From assembly GCA_003260075.1 (NCBI GenBank), contig QLIY01000040.1, forward strand, positions 77,512 through 141,511: a stretch of DNA of 64,000 nt, in the 5' to 3' direction. Made by a program: the position numbers and the translations under genes. Each line of letters opens with the position of its first letter. The stretch's first letter is position 1. Shown here one piece after another: positions 44,556 through 56,542 of this stretch. This stretch comes from Phallusia mammillata (taxonomy: Eukaryota; Chordata; Ascidiacea; Phlebobranchia; Ascidiidae). The notes below the pieces were generated by a model. The model saw only the letters and a program-made list of their open reading frames with translations. It was not told where the DNA came from and did no database searches.

Positions 44556-44943
44556 TTATTTTTTGTCTTCGAGTTGTTCCCGAAGAAATTCGAATTGATC
44601 GGCGTCCATATTTGCGATTACGTCTTCCAATGGCGAAATAGCTGTGTAGGACAGAATTGTTTAAACGTTTTTGTAACAAAAATCGTTTTGAAGAGAAATC
44701 TACAAGCCTAGACTTGTGTTTGCCCACCAACACAACAAAGAGAAATTTAACAATTTTTGAAGACAGAGTTATTACATTCTTTTGTTGATAAAGGTTTAAA
44801 TTAAGTCAGGGTGCGTATTTTTTTGTTTCACACTTACAGTTTCTTGGGCGTACATCGCCTCTACGCCTCCTCCCTGCAAGAGTTGTATTGATGCACATCA
44901 GCATAACACAAGCAACCAATGCTAACAATACTACTTTGTTCAT
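44556..44943 (-). CDS. Small secreted peptide precursor, two exons, 63 residues
   Basis: Exon 1 is 44943-44838, exon 2 is 44641-44556, with a 196-bp GT-AG intron (donor T|GTAAGTG, acceptor CTACACAG|C); the phases join as a Ser codon. Residues 1-23 are a clear signal peptide (MNKVVLLALVACVMLMCINT, cut after TLA). Next comes a strongly basic segment, GRRRRGDVRPRN (24-35), then an acidic segment, SISPLEDVIANMDADQFEFL to the end EQLEDKK (36-63). A basic stretch after the signal followed by an acidic C-terminus is seen in precursors of some host-defence and signalling peptides; that is only an analogy. No Cys in the mature part. No family recognised. It sits alone in a spacer of the transporter array. 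Confidence 0.6.
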
Positions 44944-46535
44944 CTTGATATTATGCAAACAACTAATTTGAAACACAACACTTTAGTTGTTATTTTTGCA
45001 GATCGCGAAGATAAAACTCTTTTGCAAATTAACCACAGTTTTGACTCGAGTCTTCTACCAAATTATCATTAAAAAGACACAAAAACAACTAACCGACAGA
45101 AACAAAAGTACAACTGTGATAATGTTCTTTAAAAACGTCTTTTTATGTTTAATTCAGTACAGATGGGTTTCTTTTCAAAACAAGTTTGATTTATGCATTT
45201 TGACTCACGAAAGACAGGTTTATCCTGTGTTCATGCTGGCTAAGTTACAAATCTTCTAGAAGTTGTCACAGAAGAGCGAAAACAACTTCCTTCTGACATT
45301 TCCTGAACATTTAGTTTTCTTGGCGTAATAATCAATCATTATGTTAAAAGTAGAGTAAAGACTCTTAAGATTTCTTCTGTCGAACGATTTTGCATTAAGA
45401 GAAAATGATTAAAACTTAGTAAAGATTTACTAAATTGATGCATGAATATGCATCTGCGTTGTACTTTGAATGGTATAAGTTTACACAAATAAGGCTTCAA
45501 AAAGCTTCAGTCTACACGAAAAAAAGCTGCAACACACTGAAAATCCATCCGTGTCGTCGATTGTTTGTTGCGGCGAACTCAGGAAATAGCTTGAACATAT
45601 CGTTCGCTTAGTACGTACCATATGGCCACACAAGCAGATGGCCAGGCAAACCACTGCCATGCTTTAACAGATAAACCAGTTTCACTTTTTGCTCAAAAAT
45701 TGCCAATGTGGGCTAGATCTTAAACTGGTCAATTTTTTCGAAAAGCATGTTTTGATTGCACAAATAATTACAAGATCAGGAGGATATTGTTGTTGGCACT
45801 GTTAGTTCATGTCATGCTAATGCACATTGATACATGTGACGCAAGGCCCTCCATCAGGGGCAAACACTTACGAATAGTGAAACGCAGTTTTTTTGGTTAT
45901 TGCAAACCAGGAACCGCTGATCAGCCTCGTTAACAACGAAGTCTATTTGAAAAACATGTACATTTTAAAAAGGTTTGATTGGCAGGCAAACAACTTTTAT
46001 AAAAAATGAAATGCACAGTTTGATTTTCCTGTCATATCGGTAATTTAGAGGTGGCTACACACTTGTTGCGGATATTCAGACTGAAGCCTGTTTGTGCCCT
46101 TCACAAGTGAAGGTGTTTTTACACTATTCGTAAGTACACCCGATAATGGACTATAAAAATCCGATAGACCTACGCTACAAGAACCTAAATCCAAACAGTT
46201 CCGAAACTTCCTATTTTAACAAACCCCAATCTTTGTCCTATCTATCCGAACAACCCATAATAGTACCTGCTCCTGGCAGTCTTAGGGGTTTTGTCAACTA
46301 GTTGTTTTCTGAGATGTACTCATTCCAAACATTGAAAAACAAAACAAAAATATATTTTTTGTGGACTAATGCTGATAAAATTTTGTTTTGGCGAAAAATC
46401 GACACGACCTTTGAACAAGAATTCCTTATGTGTGTTTGTGCAAACAGTACATGCACGCTCTCAAGGAATGAAAGGTAATATAAATTAGCATGACTGGCAA
46501 AACACTTTGAATTCCGTACATTCGCAGATTTATTT
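44944..46535. other. Spacer upstream of the secreted-peptide gene
   Basis: Should include the peptide-gene promoter. The segment near 45310-45360 repeats one near 43990. No other gene recognised. Confidence 0.45.
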
Positions 46536-47096
46536 TTAGTCACGCGATTGACCAATTAACAAGGAAACACTTTCAGAACCCTCACTGTTAAAATCACAAT
46601 TCGATGAAAACACAACGCGGTCGTTTTGGGGCGAAGCAAAACAGGCCAGTATCGCACCAAACAAATATATAATGCTTTGAAAAATTACAACACTTAATCC
46701 ACCGGAAGAGTTAAACAAAACTCGACCAACTTCGCCGTATAATATCCCTGTAGGAAGAGCAAGACTAATTAACCAAGTGTTGACAAAAGTTTCGTCCACG
46801 GGAAAAGTTGTTTGCATCGAAATGTCCAAAATCACGATAATTGCAATTAGGCTAAAAAATCTAAAAAAATCCAAGCAAGTGCCCAATCAACGTTGGATTT
46901 AGCAGAACTTCGTTTCATCTGCTGAGCTACAGTCGGTGGTTTAGGGGGAAGATCTGTAGCGAAGATACACAAAACAATGGTGGAAATGACAGAAACCACA
47001 GCACAAACGCTGTAGAAAACGATTAATGCAAACTTGTCTGCATCAAGACCAAAATGACCAAGTGGCTGCGTGGTGTTGCCAAACTGTAATCTAGAG
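46536..47096 (-). pseudogene. SLC49-like remnant 7, N-terminus and middle deleted
   Basis: Homology starts at the loop after helix 5 (FGNTTQ, near 47096), runs through FYSVCAVVSVIST and LPPKPPTVAQ, and breaks after SNVDWA near 46880. There it jumps, in a different frame, to the helix 10 region (LDISMQTTFPVDE) and continues to a normal C-terminus (CFASPQN, stop at 46536). About 400 bp of middle sequence and all of the first half are missing. Not a C-run junction, so the deletion looks genuine. Confidence 0.87.
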
Positions 47097-49121
47097 TTAA
47101 AAAAGCACTCAAAAGATTTCGTACTTTTCAAAGCGAAAACTAGAAACACGTACTCTTTTTTCATTATTGCAACAAATGTCAAAAAGTTTGTTTCGACATT
47201 TACTACATGCTGCATATTTACAGGAAAATTGGGTACCAAAAAGCATACAGCATGTTAAACAATAAAAATATTGACGCACATCGAAAATACCGACAAATGC
47301 CCACAAAATCAAGTTTAAACTATTTTTTTCAATTAATGCACCATGCATGAGAATCAGATTGAGAAAAAAAGTTCATGCAGTTATTAACCTATCGCAATGG
47401 TGCGGCTTTGACCTTTGCGTAGACGAAAAAGCCCAACTTTGCTTCCTTTCTGATATCATATGAGACACTTAATAACTGTGACCAGTGTTTTTTTAAGGTG
47501 TTTTGGGGGACCGAAACGGTCCCCCAAATTTCTCCAGCGGTTTCCCAAAATTTGCCAGTAGCCTAATAAATAATTCGTTTAAGCAAATATGGCTATTTTT
47601 TGGTATTTAAATGAAACACTTGCGGTCTTCAAAATCGAGAATCGTACGCAAAATCTGTAATCTTTGGAAATTACGCTTGGAGGTCAGCAAAATATTGGAG
47701 CCCTTATCAAAAAAAGTAACAACAATTTTTCGTTAAAGTAAAAAGTTTGCGCATGAAAAAAAATAAAGATTCTGCTGCAACGCGTTTAAACTCGGGCAGT
47801 CTGTGTCGAACAGCTTGTGTGGTACCGAAAGCGTTACAATACAGTGATTAGACAAGGCCATTTTATGCTGCCGTGTAACTAATACATTTTTGGAGATATA
47901 TATAGAGAGAGAGATGGATCGTGTAAGTAGAAAAACTACGTGCCGTCCAAACGCTAAAACAATTTGTTTTCAATCAACTTAACTTGCTTGTCGCATGTAA
48001 AGCACGATAGTACTAAATAAATGATTTAACAAGCAAAACATGAAAGAGAGTAAAGAGAGGCGAAAAACGGATGGGGCACTAAAACACTTTGCGGATAACG
48101 AAAAAATAAACTATAAATCGTCATCAAGTTTGGCGCATTACGAACGATGTGTCGTAAAATCCGGCTTAAAAAGTTTTAGCTAATATAAACGTTTAAAGTT
48201 AGGTTTCGCTAATTCGGGTTGAATTTAAATGACCAAATAACTTTTGTAACTTAATGTAGCTTAGGCTGCTACTTGTACAAAAACATTTTCAGTCACGAGA
48301 TTCATTACAAATTAAATTGTCCGTCGTTACGCTTAAGGCCCACAGTTCGTACATTAAAAATTTCGGTGGAATTTTAAAAAAAGTTCTGGCTGAAATTAAA
48401 ACATCGCTAAAGTGGAATATTCGACAATCTGTCATAAGGCTGACTTCTGTTGGGAAAAGCAAGAATTTAAGTCAATAATCATATACTTCCGCAGTACAAT
48501 AATAAAATAAAAATACTAGCATAAAGCTAGCAACGAAAAGTTCATTATCACTTAACCAGGCCCATTGTGCGAAGCAATTAACGCGGTGCACCCCATGGGG
48601 TAGAGTCTTGGTAGAATGAAAATTTGACTTCAGCAGCTTTTGGATTTTTGTTCGTTTGAGTGTTTATTAGTTTAATTATATCTTTAAGAATATTTTGGCA
48701 AGTTGCCACTACTTTTGCTAAGTAGAGGTGAGCGTTTTCGGGCCATGTATGCAAGACGCATCAGACTTTTGCAATTAGATCGTTTACACTGGGCAGTTGT
48801 GATGTAATGTAAAAAAAATCCACCTTGTAGAATTTCACCTGTATCATCAAGCACTAAAGGTTATTTTATCTTTTTTTATTGCGTTAGTTTACAAAGCGCA
48901 TTGGGAGGAGGACCTCTCAGGTGAACTTGATGCATGGATCCTGCAGGATCACTAATCTTAAACTGAAGCCGAGATAACAAAAGTAAAGCGATGACCGTAT
49001 CTCATGATACTTCACAACGATTTCTATTAAATGAAAGTTGCTGTGATCAAAGAATCAGTAAAGGGGTTCACAAAACCAGTTTAGTGACAAACTTATTTGT
49101 TGTGATGGGTTTAGCCACCCA
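47097..49121. other. Long spacer with repeat tract
   Basis: Contains copy 2 of the KVH-type repeat and a hairpin-forming GGGGGACCGAAACGGTCCCCC at about 47507-47527. A 47-codon ORF, MKESKERRKTDGALKHFADN..., starts near 48040 with no recognised family. From about 48500 the sequence is the first of the tandem-unit flanks (compare 56064 and 60271). No firm gene. Confidence 0.45.
47362..47463 (+). repeat. Coding-like repeat, copy 2
   Basis: Reads KKVHAVINLSQWCGFDLCVD, then EKAQLCFLSDII and stop. Compared with copy 3 the second half differs almost only at silent positions. Confidence 0.4.
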
Positions 49122-50534
49122 TCAAAGAACACTTTCAGATGCCTCAAAGTTCATGCCGTAATTCGACGAGGCTAAAATGCGGCTGTTTTTAGGAGAAACA
49201 AAACATGAGAACACTGCGCCAATTAAAAATACAATGCTTTGAAAAGTTACAACACTTAACCCACCAAGAAAGTTAAAAAGAACTCGGCCAATTTCGCCAT
49301 ATATTATCCCCGTTGGAATAAAAAGGCCCGTTAGCCATATGGTAACAAAAGTTTCGTCAACGGGAAAAGTTGTTTGCATTGTAACATCTAACAACACGAC
49401 AACTGCAATTTGGGTAAAAAGGCCTAGCAACGCGTTACCTGCAAATAATACACGATATTGAGCAAAGTACACTCCCAAAAATATTGCGACGCTTGATAGA
49501 AAGGAAAAAAACATGCTAGAAATTAAGAGTGTGTCGTATTTTTTGAACAAGTCTACCAATTTACCACCTACAAATGTTCCTAGCAAGCAACCACCCGAAA
49601 AGAAACACATAACATAGACGCCAATAATGTCGGCATTTTCAATGACGCTGCTAATTAATTTAAAATTACGAATAATCTGAGACATCATAGTAAACTCAAC
49701 TGTTGGTAACATTACAGCAATGCTTAAGATCAGCATTGACAAAATAAATGTTTTGTTGGAAAAAATAATTTTTATTTGGTTCCAACACTCTCCCCATTTA
49801 GGAGTGGATTGGGCAGAATTTCGCTTCAGCAGTTGAGCCCGGGTTGGTGGTTTTAGGGGAAGATCTGTGGCGAAGATCCCAAGAACAATAGCGGCGATGA
49901 CAGATACCACAGCACAAACACTGTAGAATACGATTAAAGCGTGCTTGTTTTTGTTCACCTCAATATCTACATGGGACTGGGTGGTGTTTCCTAATTTTAG
50001 GGTCATGATATGGGACGGGACGATCAGACCAACAAAGTAACCAACATAGTATCCAGCAATATTAACTCCAATAGCCGTGCCTACTTGATTCTCTGGAAAC
50101 CAGAGAGCGGCAAATGTTGGTGGTGTAATGCTGATCACCTGGTTAGCAAAACCATTCACCAATTGTCCGCATATGCTTACGGCAAATAAACGTTGGTCAA
50201 TCATTGAAACTGCGAACAACGTGAATCCAAACACATTGGCACAAGCTGCAAAAACGGATAGGAATTTAAAGCCTACCAAACGCCTGAAACTCAGCAAAGC
50301 AAGTGGAACAGTTGAGAATATTAGTCCAGCCTGGTAGGTGATGGTCATCCAGTCCACTTGCACGTAGGTTACGTGGAAGTAAGCGACAAAGAAGTTGTTG
50401 ATTTGGCCAAATATGGCGAACGACGTACCAGAAATTAGCTGGATTTGTGCAAGAATAGCAAGAAAGAACCAACGGCGTTTGTAGAGTCCCGTTTCATCGC
50501 CAATGCCACTCTTGGTGCTGCTGCTTAAATGCAT
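49122..50534 (-). CDS. SLC49-like 12-helix transporter 8
   Basis: Open single-exon gene, 470 residues from the ATG at 50534 (MHLSSSTKSGIGDETGLYKR). Has YKRRWFF, QVDWMT, LWFPENQVGTA, LPLKPPTRAQ (Leu for the first Pro of the usual PPKPP), GGKLVDLFKKYDT and TTFPVDE. It ends at SESVL, about 12 residues earlier than its neighbours: the downstream sequence still resembles their last codons in another frame, so a small indel has clipped the tail. Probably functional, since the lost part is outside the membrane core. First of the tandem units. Confidence 0.88.
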   Translation of the reverse strand: MHLSSSTKSGIGDETGLYKRRWFFLAILAQIQLISGTSFAIFGQINNFFVAYFHVTYVQVDWMTITYQAGLIFSTVPLALLSFRRLVGFKFLSVFAACANVFGFTLFAVSMIDQRLFAVSICGQLVNGFANQVISITPPTFAALWFPENQVGTAIGVNIAGYYVGYFVGLIVPSHIMTLKLGNTTQSHVDIEVNKNKHALIVFYSVCAVVSVIAAIVLGIFATDLPLKPPTRAQLLKRNSAQSTPKWGECWNQIKIIFSNKTFILSMLILSIAVMLPTVEFTMMSQIIRNFKLISSVIENADIIGVYVMCFFSGGCLLGTFVGGKLVDLFKKYDTLLISSMFFSFLSSVAIFLGVYFAQYRVLFAGNALLGLFTQIAVVVLLDVTMQTTFPVDETFVTIWLTGLFIPTGIIYGEIGRVLFNFLGGLSVVTFQSIVFLIGAVFSCFVSPKNSRILASSNYGMNFEASESVL

Positions 50535-50888
50535 TATGAAGCGATACCAGATAACTTTCAGGGACACAATACGCTACCACTTATACCTGACAATAACACA
50601 AGTAGTTAAACGTTACAGAAAATAAGTTATGTATGCACACTGTCACTGTATACACGGTTCAGTTTTCTGCCAGTAACCTGTGGTAAGCCTCCGTTGAGTG
50701 TACAAAATATTGTCTTGAAGCCAAATCTATTTTTTGCAAAACTCATTAACGGTAAGAATACACAACAATACGAGTTGATAGTTTTAAGTTGAAAACAAAA
50801 CATCAAAGCAAACAAAAACTCATATAAGATAAACTGCTTATTTGAAATACCATAAAGATCTGGTGCCACTTAATTGTATGTTTTAAGG

Positions 50889-51210
50889 CAGTGCTCTTCA
50901 ACCTTTTTTGGTTTGGTGAACCCTTAAAGTTGTTGTGACAAACTCATACACCCTGTTTACTTAAAAGGTAAACTGAGGTAAAAAGCGATATGAAAAATCA
51001 TTATGCAAATCATCATGTTTAGACATCAACATTTTTTTTTAAATCAGAGGTTCGTTTGTGCATCAGTTGAAAACTTCATTTTTTTCTAATATCCTAAATG
51101 TCAAATATTAATGGTTCATTAAAAGTTTGTGATGCACCCTTGTATACCTTTTCGTACTGATGCACCCCATGCATATTTTGTGCACCGTGCACACCGGTTG
51201 AAGAGCACTG
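50889..51210. mobile_element. hAT-type MITE (CAGTGCTCTTCAACC)
   Basis: 15-bp perfect inverted ends CAGTGCTCTTCAACC and GGTTGAAGAGCACTG; flanking octamers TTTTAAGG and TTCTAAGG differ at one base. 322 bp, noncoding. The equivalent place in the next tandem unit (near 53908-53925) lacks it. Confidence 0.88.
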
Positions 51211-51407
51211 TTCTAAGGCACGACGCTTTTTACCGTTTGCAGACACGTTGCATTCTGCCGAAATCATAATAAATACGACAGTGTTATGAGTCCAATCCTT
51301 AAATGAGTAAAACAAAAATGATAGGCTGCTAACATCGCGTTTTGTCGGTCGAACAATGTAGCATTGAAGACAGCAAAAGTGTTCCCTCTCATTACGAAGA
51401 ACAGTAG

Positions 51408-51462
<55 letters not shown>
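51408..51462. other. 55-base C run
   Basis: Interrupts a stretch that in the paralogous unit (near 54476) reads straight through (AACAGAAGCAACGTAAATGG). Here no flanking duplication exists, so it is an insertion or filler, not an overlap join. Confidence 0.6.
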
Positions 51463-51463
<1 letters not shown>

Positions 51464-51536
51464 TAAAGGGTCAGCCACATAATTGCAAAAAATGCCATCC
51501 GTCAAAAATTCCACAGCTGTTGCGTGCCCACTAAAG

Positions 51537-51984
51537 CAGGGGTGCCAAACACGCCACCCTCCAAACGTTTTTCTGCGGCCCGAAAAGTAACTTTTAGAAG
51601 TTATGCGTTTTACTCAAGCTGAATACCCTGTCAGACCAGTAAGTTTACATGATACAATCATATTTCGAGTGATATATGAAACGTTTTTATTGGATGATCT
51701 AAATAGCCCATCATCTGTAATCAACAATTGCGATTTTTGCGTCATTGTAGGTCATTGTTTCACACCAAGCAATAAAGCACAGTTGGTTCTTTCACTCTGC
51801 TACACTATGTATCTGTTTGTTATTTCTTGTAATTTTGCTTTTTAGTGTAGTTACTGTAGTTAATGACACTAATGATCATTAAACTTTATAATTTACACTG
51901 TAACAAATATTTTGATAGTGCGGTCTTCGATTTACTCAAAAGTATTTTTATGGCCCTTAAAGTTATTTGAGTTTGACACCCTTG
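51537..51984. mobile_element. hAT-type MITE (CAGGGGTGCCAAAC)
   Basis: 448 bp with ends CAGGGGTGCCAAAC and GTTTGACACCCTTG. Perfect 8-bp target duplication CACTAAAG (51529-51536, 51985-51992). The paralogous site at 54552-54559 has one CACTAAAG and no element. Confidence 0.93.
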
Positions 51985-52330
51985 CACTAAAGCACAAGTT
52001 CAAATGAGCACATCGCCCATCACCGTATGCACCTGCAGCGATAATGTTGGCTAAAATCCCATTTCTAGGTAAACATGAATTTCGAAAACACTATACCATA
52101 ATAGTAAAATTTTCAGTACTGTAACCCCTAAACCTAATGCATTCTGTAAGGAAAAATGCAAGAATAGTTGTCTACATTTGGGCAAGGAACAAAATGTGGA
52201 ATTTTGCAAGTGGTGTTCTAGTCGTAAGTACATATCCAATAATACTTCACAACGGTGTCTATTAAATTAAAGTTGCTATGATCAAACGATCACTTAAAAA
52301 GAATTTTACTAAAACAGTTCACTAACAAAC

Positions 52331-54072
52331 TTATTTATTGTCATGGGTTTTGCACCCTATCAATGAAACACTTTCAGATCCCCCAAAGTTAAGATCGTTA
52401 CTTGACGAGGCTAAAATGCGGCTGTTTTTAGGAGAAACAAAACATGACAACACAGCACCAATTAAAAATACAACACTTTGAAAAGTTACAACACTTAACC
52501 CACCAAGAAAGTTAAAAAGAACTCGACCTATTTCTCCATATATTATCCCGGTTGGAATAGCAAGGCCAGTTAGCCAAATGGTAACAAAAGTTTCGTCAAC
52601 GGGAAAAGTTGTTTGCATCGTAACGTCTAACAACACGACAACTGCAATATGGGTAAAAAGGCCTAGCAACGCGTTACCTGCATATAATACACGATATTGA
52701 GCAAAGCACACTCCCAAAACTATTGCGACGCTTGATAGAAAAGATAAAAACATGCTAGAAATTATAAGTGTGTCGTATTTTTTGAACAAGTCTACCAATT
52801 TAGCACCTACAAATGTTCCTAGCAAGCAACCACCTGAAAAGAAACACATAATATAGACGCCAATTATATCGACATTTTGAATGACGCTGTTATTTAACTT
52901 AAAATTTCGAATAATCTGAGACGTCATAGTAAACTCAACTGTCGGTAACATTTCTGCTATACTTAAGATCAGCATTGACAAAATAAACGTTTTGTTGGAA
53001 AAAATAATTTTCAATTGGTTCCAACATTCTCCCCATTTAGGGATGGATTTGATGGAATTTCGCTTCAGCAGTTGAGCTCGACCCCCCCCCCAGATCTGTG
53101 GCGAAGATCCCAAGAACAATAGCGGCGATGACAGATACCGCAGCACAAACGCTGTAGAATACGATCAATGCGTGCTTGTTTTTGTTCAGCTCAATATCTA
53201 CAAGAGATTGCGTGGTATTGCCAAATTTTAGGGTCATGATATGGGACGGGACGATCAGACCTATAATGTGACCAACATAGTATCCAGCAACATTAACTCC
53301 AATAGCCGTGCCTATTTGATTCTCTGGAAACCAAAGAGCGCCAAATGTTGGTGGTGTAATGCTGATTACCTGGTTAGCAAAGCCATTCACCAATTGTCCG
53401 CATATACTAAGAGCAAATAAACGTTGGTCAATCATTGAAACCGCGAAAAACGTGAATCCAACAGCATTGGCACAAGCTGCAACAACGGATATCAGTTTAA
53501 AGCCTACCAAACGCCTGAAAGTCAGCAAAGCAATTGGAACAATTGAGAATATCAGCACAGCATAGAAGGCGATGGTCATCCAGTCCACTTGCACGTAGGT
53601 GATGTGGAAATAAGCGACAAAAAAGTTGTTAATTTGGCCAAATATGGCGAACGACGTACCAGAAAGAAGGTGGATTTGTGCGCCCCCCCCCCTAAATGCA
53701 TTATGAAGCTATATCAGATAACTTTCAGGGAAATAACACGTTACCGCATATACCTGACAATAATACAAGTAGTTAAACGTTACATAAAATAAGTTATGTA
53801 TGTAAATGACCATTGTACACCTGTTTAACAGCATTGCAAAGAAAAACTCAAATAGTGTAAACTGCTTGCTTCATATATCATAACGATCTGGCGGCAGTTA
53901 AGTGGATGTTTTCATAATCCAAAGCATAACATTTTTCACCGTTTGCAAACATATTACATTCTGCCAAAATCCTTAATAACCCCCCCCCCCGAATAGCAAG
54001 AAAGAACCAACGGCGTTTGTAGAGTCCCGTTTCATCGCTAATGTAACGCTTGTTGCTGCTGCTTAAATGCAT
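52331..54072 (-). CDS. SLC49-like 12-helix transporter 9, broken by C-run junctions
   Basis: Three collinear parts. 54072-53991 gives MHLSSSNKRYISDETGLYKR and the start of helix 1. 53682-53092 gives FGQINNFF, QVDWMT, LWFPENQIGTA, up to IFATDL. 53081-52331 gives RAQLLKRNS, GAKLVDLFKKYDT, TTFPVDE and the C-terminal DNK. The 10-C run at 53082-53091 replaces the codons of the PPKPP loop and shifts the frame. Between the first two parts lies a misplaced copy of the 5' flank bounded by C runs. All breaks coincide with C runs, so the real gene is probably intact. Confidence 0.78.
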
Positions 54073-54350
54073 TATGAAGCTATATCAGATAACTTTCAGG
54101 GAAATAACACGGTACCGCATTACCTGACAATAATAAGTAGTTAAACGTTACATAAAATAAGTTATGTATGTAAATGACCATTGTACACCTGTTTAACAGC
54201 ATTGCAAAGAAAAACTCAAATAGTGTAAACTGCTTGCTTCATATATCATAACGATGCGGCGGCAGTTAAGTGGATGTTTTCATAATCCAAAGCATAACAT
54301 TTTTCACCGTTTGCAAACATATTACATTCTGCCAAAATCCTTAATAACAA
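53693..54350. repeat. Misplaced duplicate of the transporter 9 upstream flank
   Basis: 53693-53979 is a near copy of 54064-54350, inserted between codons of helix 1 and fenced by C runs at 53683-53692 and 53980-53990. An assembly insertion of the second haplotype is the likely cause. Confidence 0.82.
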
Positions 54351-55625
54351 ATACGACAGTGTTAATGGGTCCAAGCCTTAAAAGTGTAAAACAAAAATCT
54401 GTTAAAATTGCGCTTTGTCGGTCAAACAATGTATCATTGAAGACTGTGACATGGGTTCCTCTTCATTACAAGGAACAGAAGCAACGTAAATGGTTGACCA
54501 TATAACTGTAAAAAACTCCACCTATCACAAATAACCCAGCGTTAGCGTGTCCACTAAAGCACCAGTTTAAATGAGCACATCGTCCACAACCGTATGTACA
54601 TCCAGCGATAATATTGGCAACAATCCCATTTCTAGGTAAACATTATTTTCGAAAACACAATACCATTATAATTACATATTCTGAACTGTAACCGCTAAAG
54701 TATTCCTAAGCAAGAATGCAAGAAAGGCTACAAATTGTATCACTGTAAGCCTGATGACAAACTTGATGGTTGGATGCATAAGTTTTCTGACACGTAAGTA
54801 AAGAAAAGAGATGACAATCTAAATCTCTTTCTATGTCCATATAAACTAGTTTAACCATAGAAAACGGGAGCATGGCAGCCCTGACTGAAGCAATCTTCAC
54901 AACATAACTTGAATCCAATACCGGTCTTTTTGTATATTAACCACTAAAAATCTGTAAACTGAAAGGGAAGGACAATGAGAATGCACGTTAATTGACACAA
55001 CACCGATTAACTTGAAGCATACCACGGCCCTGATTTCATTTTTGATTAAAACATCCCATAATGTGAGTGATCATTTGTTAGTACTCTCAAATAGGTCCAG
55101 CTTGAGTTTGCAAATCAGGTACATTACAAACTGTGTTTTCACCTCACCTATCATCGTAAAAGAAAAAGAATTCTCACCTTAATAACCTATTTGTAAAACA
55201 TAGCGGCATAAAATCAACATCCTGGTTCTACCCAATCCCCACAGTTCGAAACAAACAGAACATAAAATTTATTTTTAACTGACGCACGATGCATAAGATA
55301 AAGATATATGAAAGTTCGTGCAATTACTGAACTATCCCAATTCCGTGGCTTCGACCTTGGCAAAGATGACAAAGCCCAACTTTGTTTCCTATCTGATATC
55401 ATATGACAGACAAATACATTTGCTCTGACAAATAAGAAACAACAAAATAGAAATAACATATACATTACATACCACAATGTCACTCAAGTCGAAACTTTTT
55501 TCCTCCATCTTGAAGTAAATAGTCCATTTTTTCTAATTTCCAACAACAGACAAACAACTGAAGCAACCGACCTGTTTAAATCAAGAACCAACTGTTCAAT
55601 ATTTCAATAAAATACTGGTATAAAC
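54073..55625. other. Tandem-unit spacer
   Basis: Upstream region of transporter 9, including the empty site for the MITE at 51537 and copy 3 of the KVH-type repeat. No gene seen. Confidence 0.5.
55308..55406 (+). CDS. Unrecognised 32-residue ORF, copy 3 of coding-like repeat
   Basis: ATG to TGA, beginning MKVRAITELSQFRGFDLGKD and ending KAQLCFLSDII. Conserved frame with copies at 44090 and 47362. Function unknown; could be a small exon or a repeat. Confidence 0.3.
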   Translation: MKVRAITELSQFRGFDLGKDDKAQLCFLSDII

Positions 55626-56056
<431 letters not shown>

Positions 56057-56542
56057 GTATAAACCTAGCAACTGAATCAAATTAATTGTCGCTTAACAGG
56101 GTCCATTGTGCGAAACAATTAGAGTGTACATATAAATATACTATGGGCGGGAAAACATTCGCAGAATGAAAGTTGGACTACAGTTGCTTTTGTCTTGTTG
56201 TTAGATGAGTGCTTACTGGTTAATCTCTTGTAGACTTCTTTAGCATCAGTTGCCAGTCCATGTGCTTATTAATGGAGTGAGTTTTTGGAAGTACCATGTA
56301 TGCCTTACGCATATGGCGTTTGCAATCGGATTGTTTACACTTGTAATGTAAAAAAACAAAACAAGATTAACTGTCATTCATTGATCCCACGTTGCAGAAT
56401 GTCATGTGTATTATGAAGGACTAAAGATAATTCCTGCCTCATATTATTGGATTACTTTGCAAAACATTTGGTGGGGTACCTCTCAGCTAAGTTTAGACAA
56501 GCATTCCTATTTTAAATTGTAGCAGATTATGATATTAATAAA
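56057..56542. other. Tandem-unit flank
   Basis: Corresponds to 60264-60720 and, less closely, to 48540-48980. No gene. Confidence 0.6.

Larger units (their letters stand above)
50535..52330. other. Tandem-unit spacer with two MITEs and a C run
   Basis: Equivalent to 54073-54700 in the next unit. Its extra length comes from the two MITEs and the 55-base C run. Confidence 0.55.

Noticed and set aside
47507-47527. GGGGGACCG/CGGTCCCCC hairpin as a terminator
   Set aside because: Bacterial-type terminators do not apply here; it is more likely a transposon end or a chance palindrome.
48040-48183. MKESKERRKTDG... ORF as a gene
   Set aside because: 47 codons, no family, no splice sites evaluated as convincing; could be a decayed transposon N-terminus but nothing decisive.
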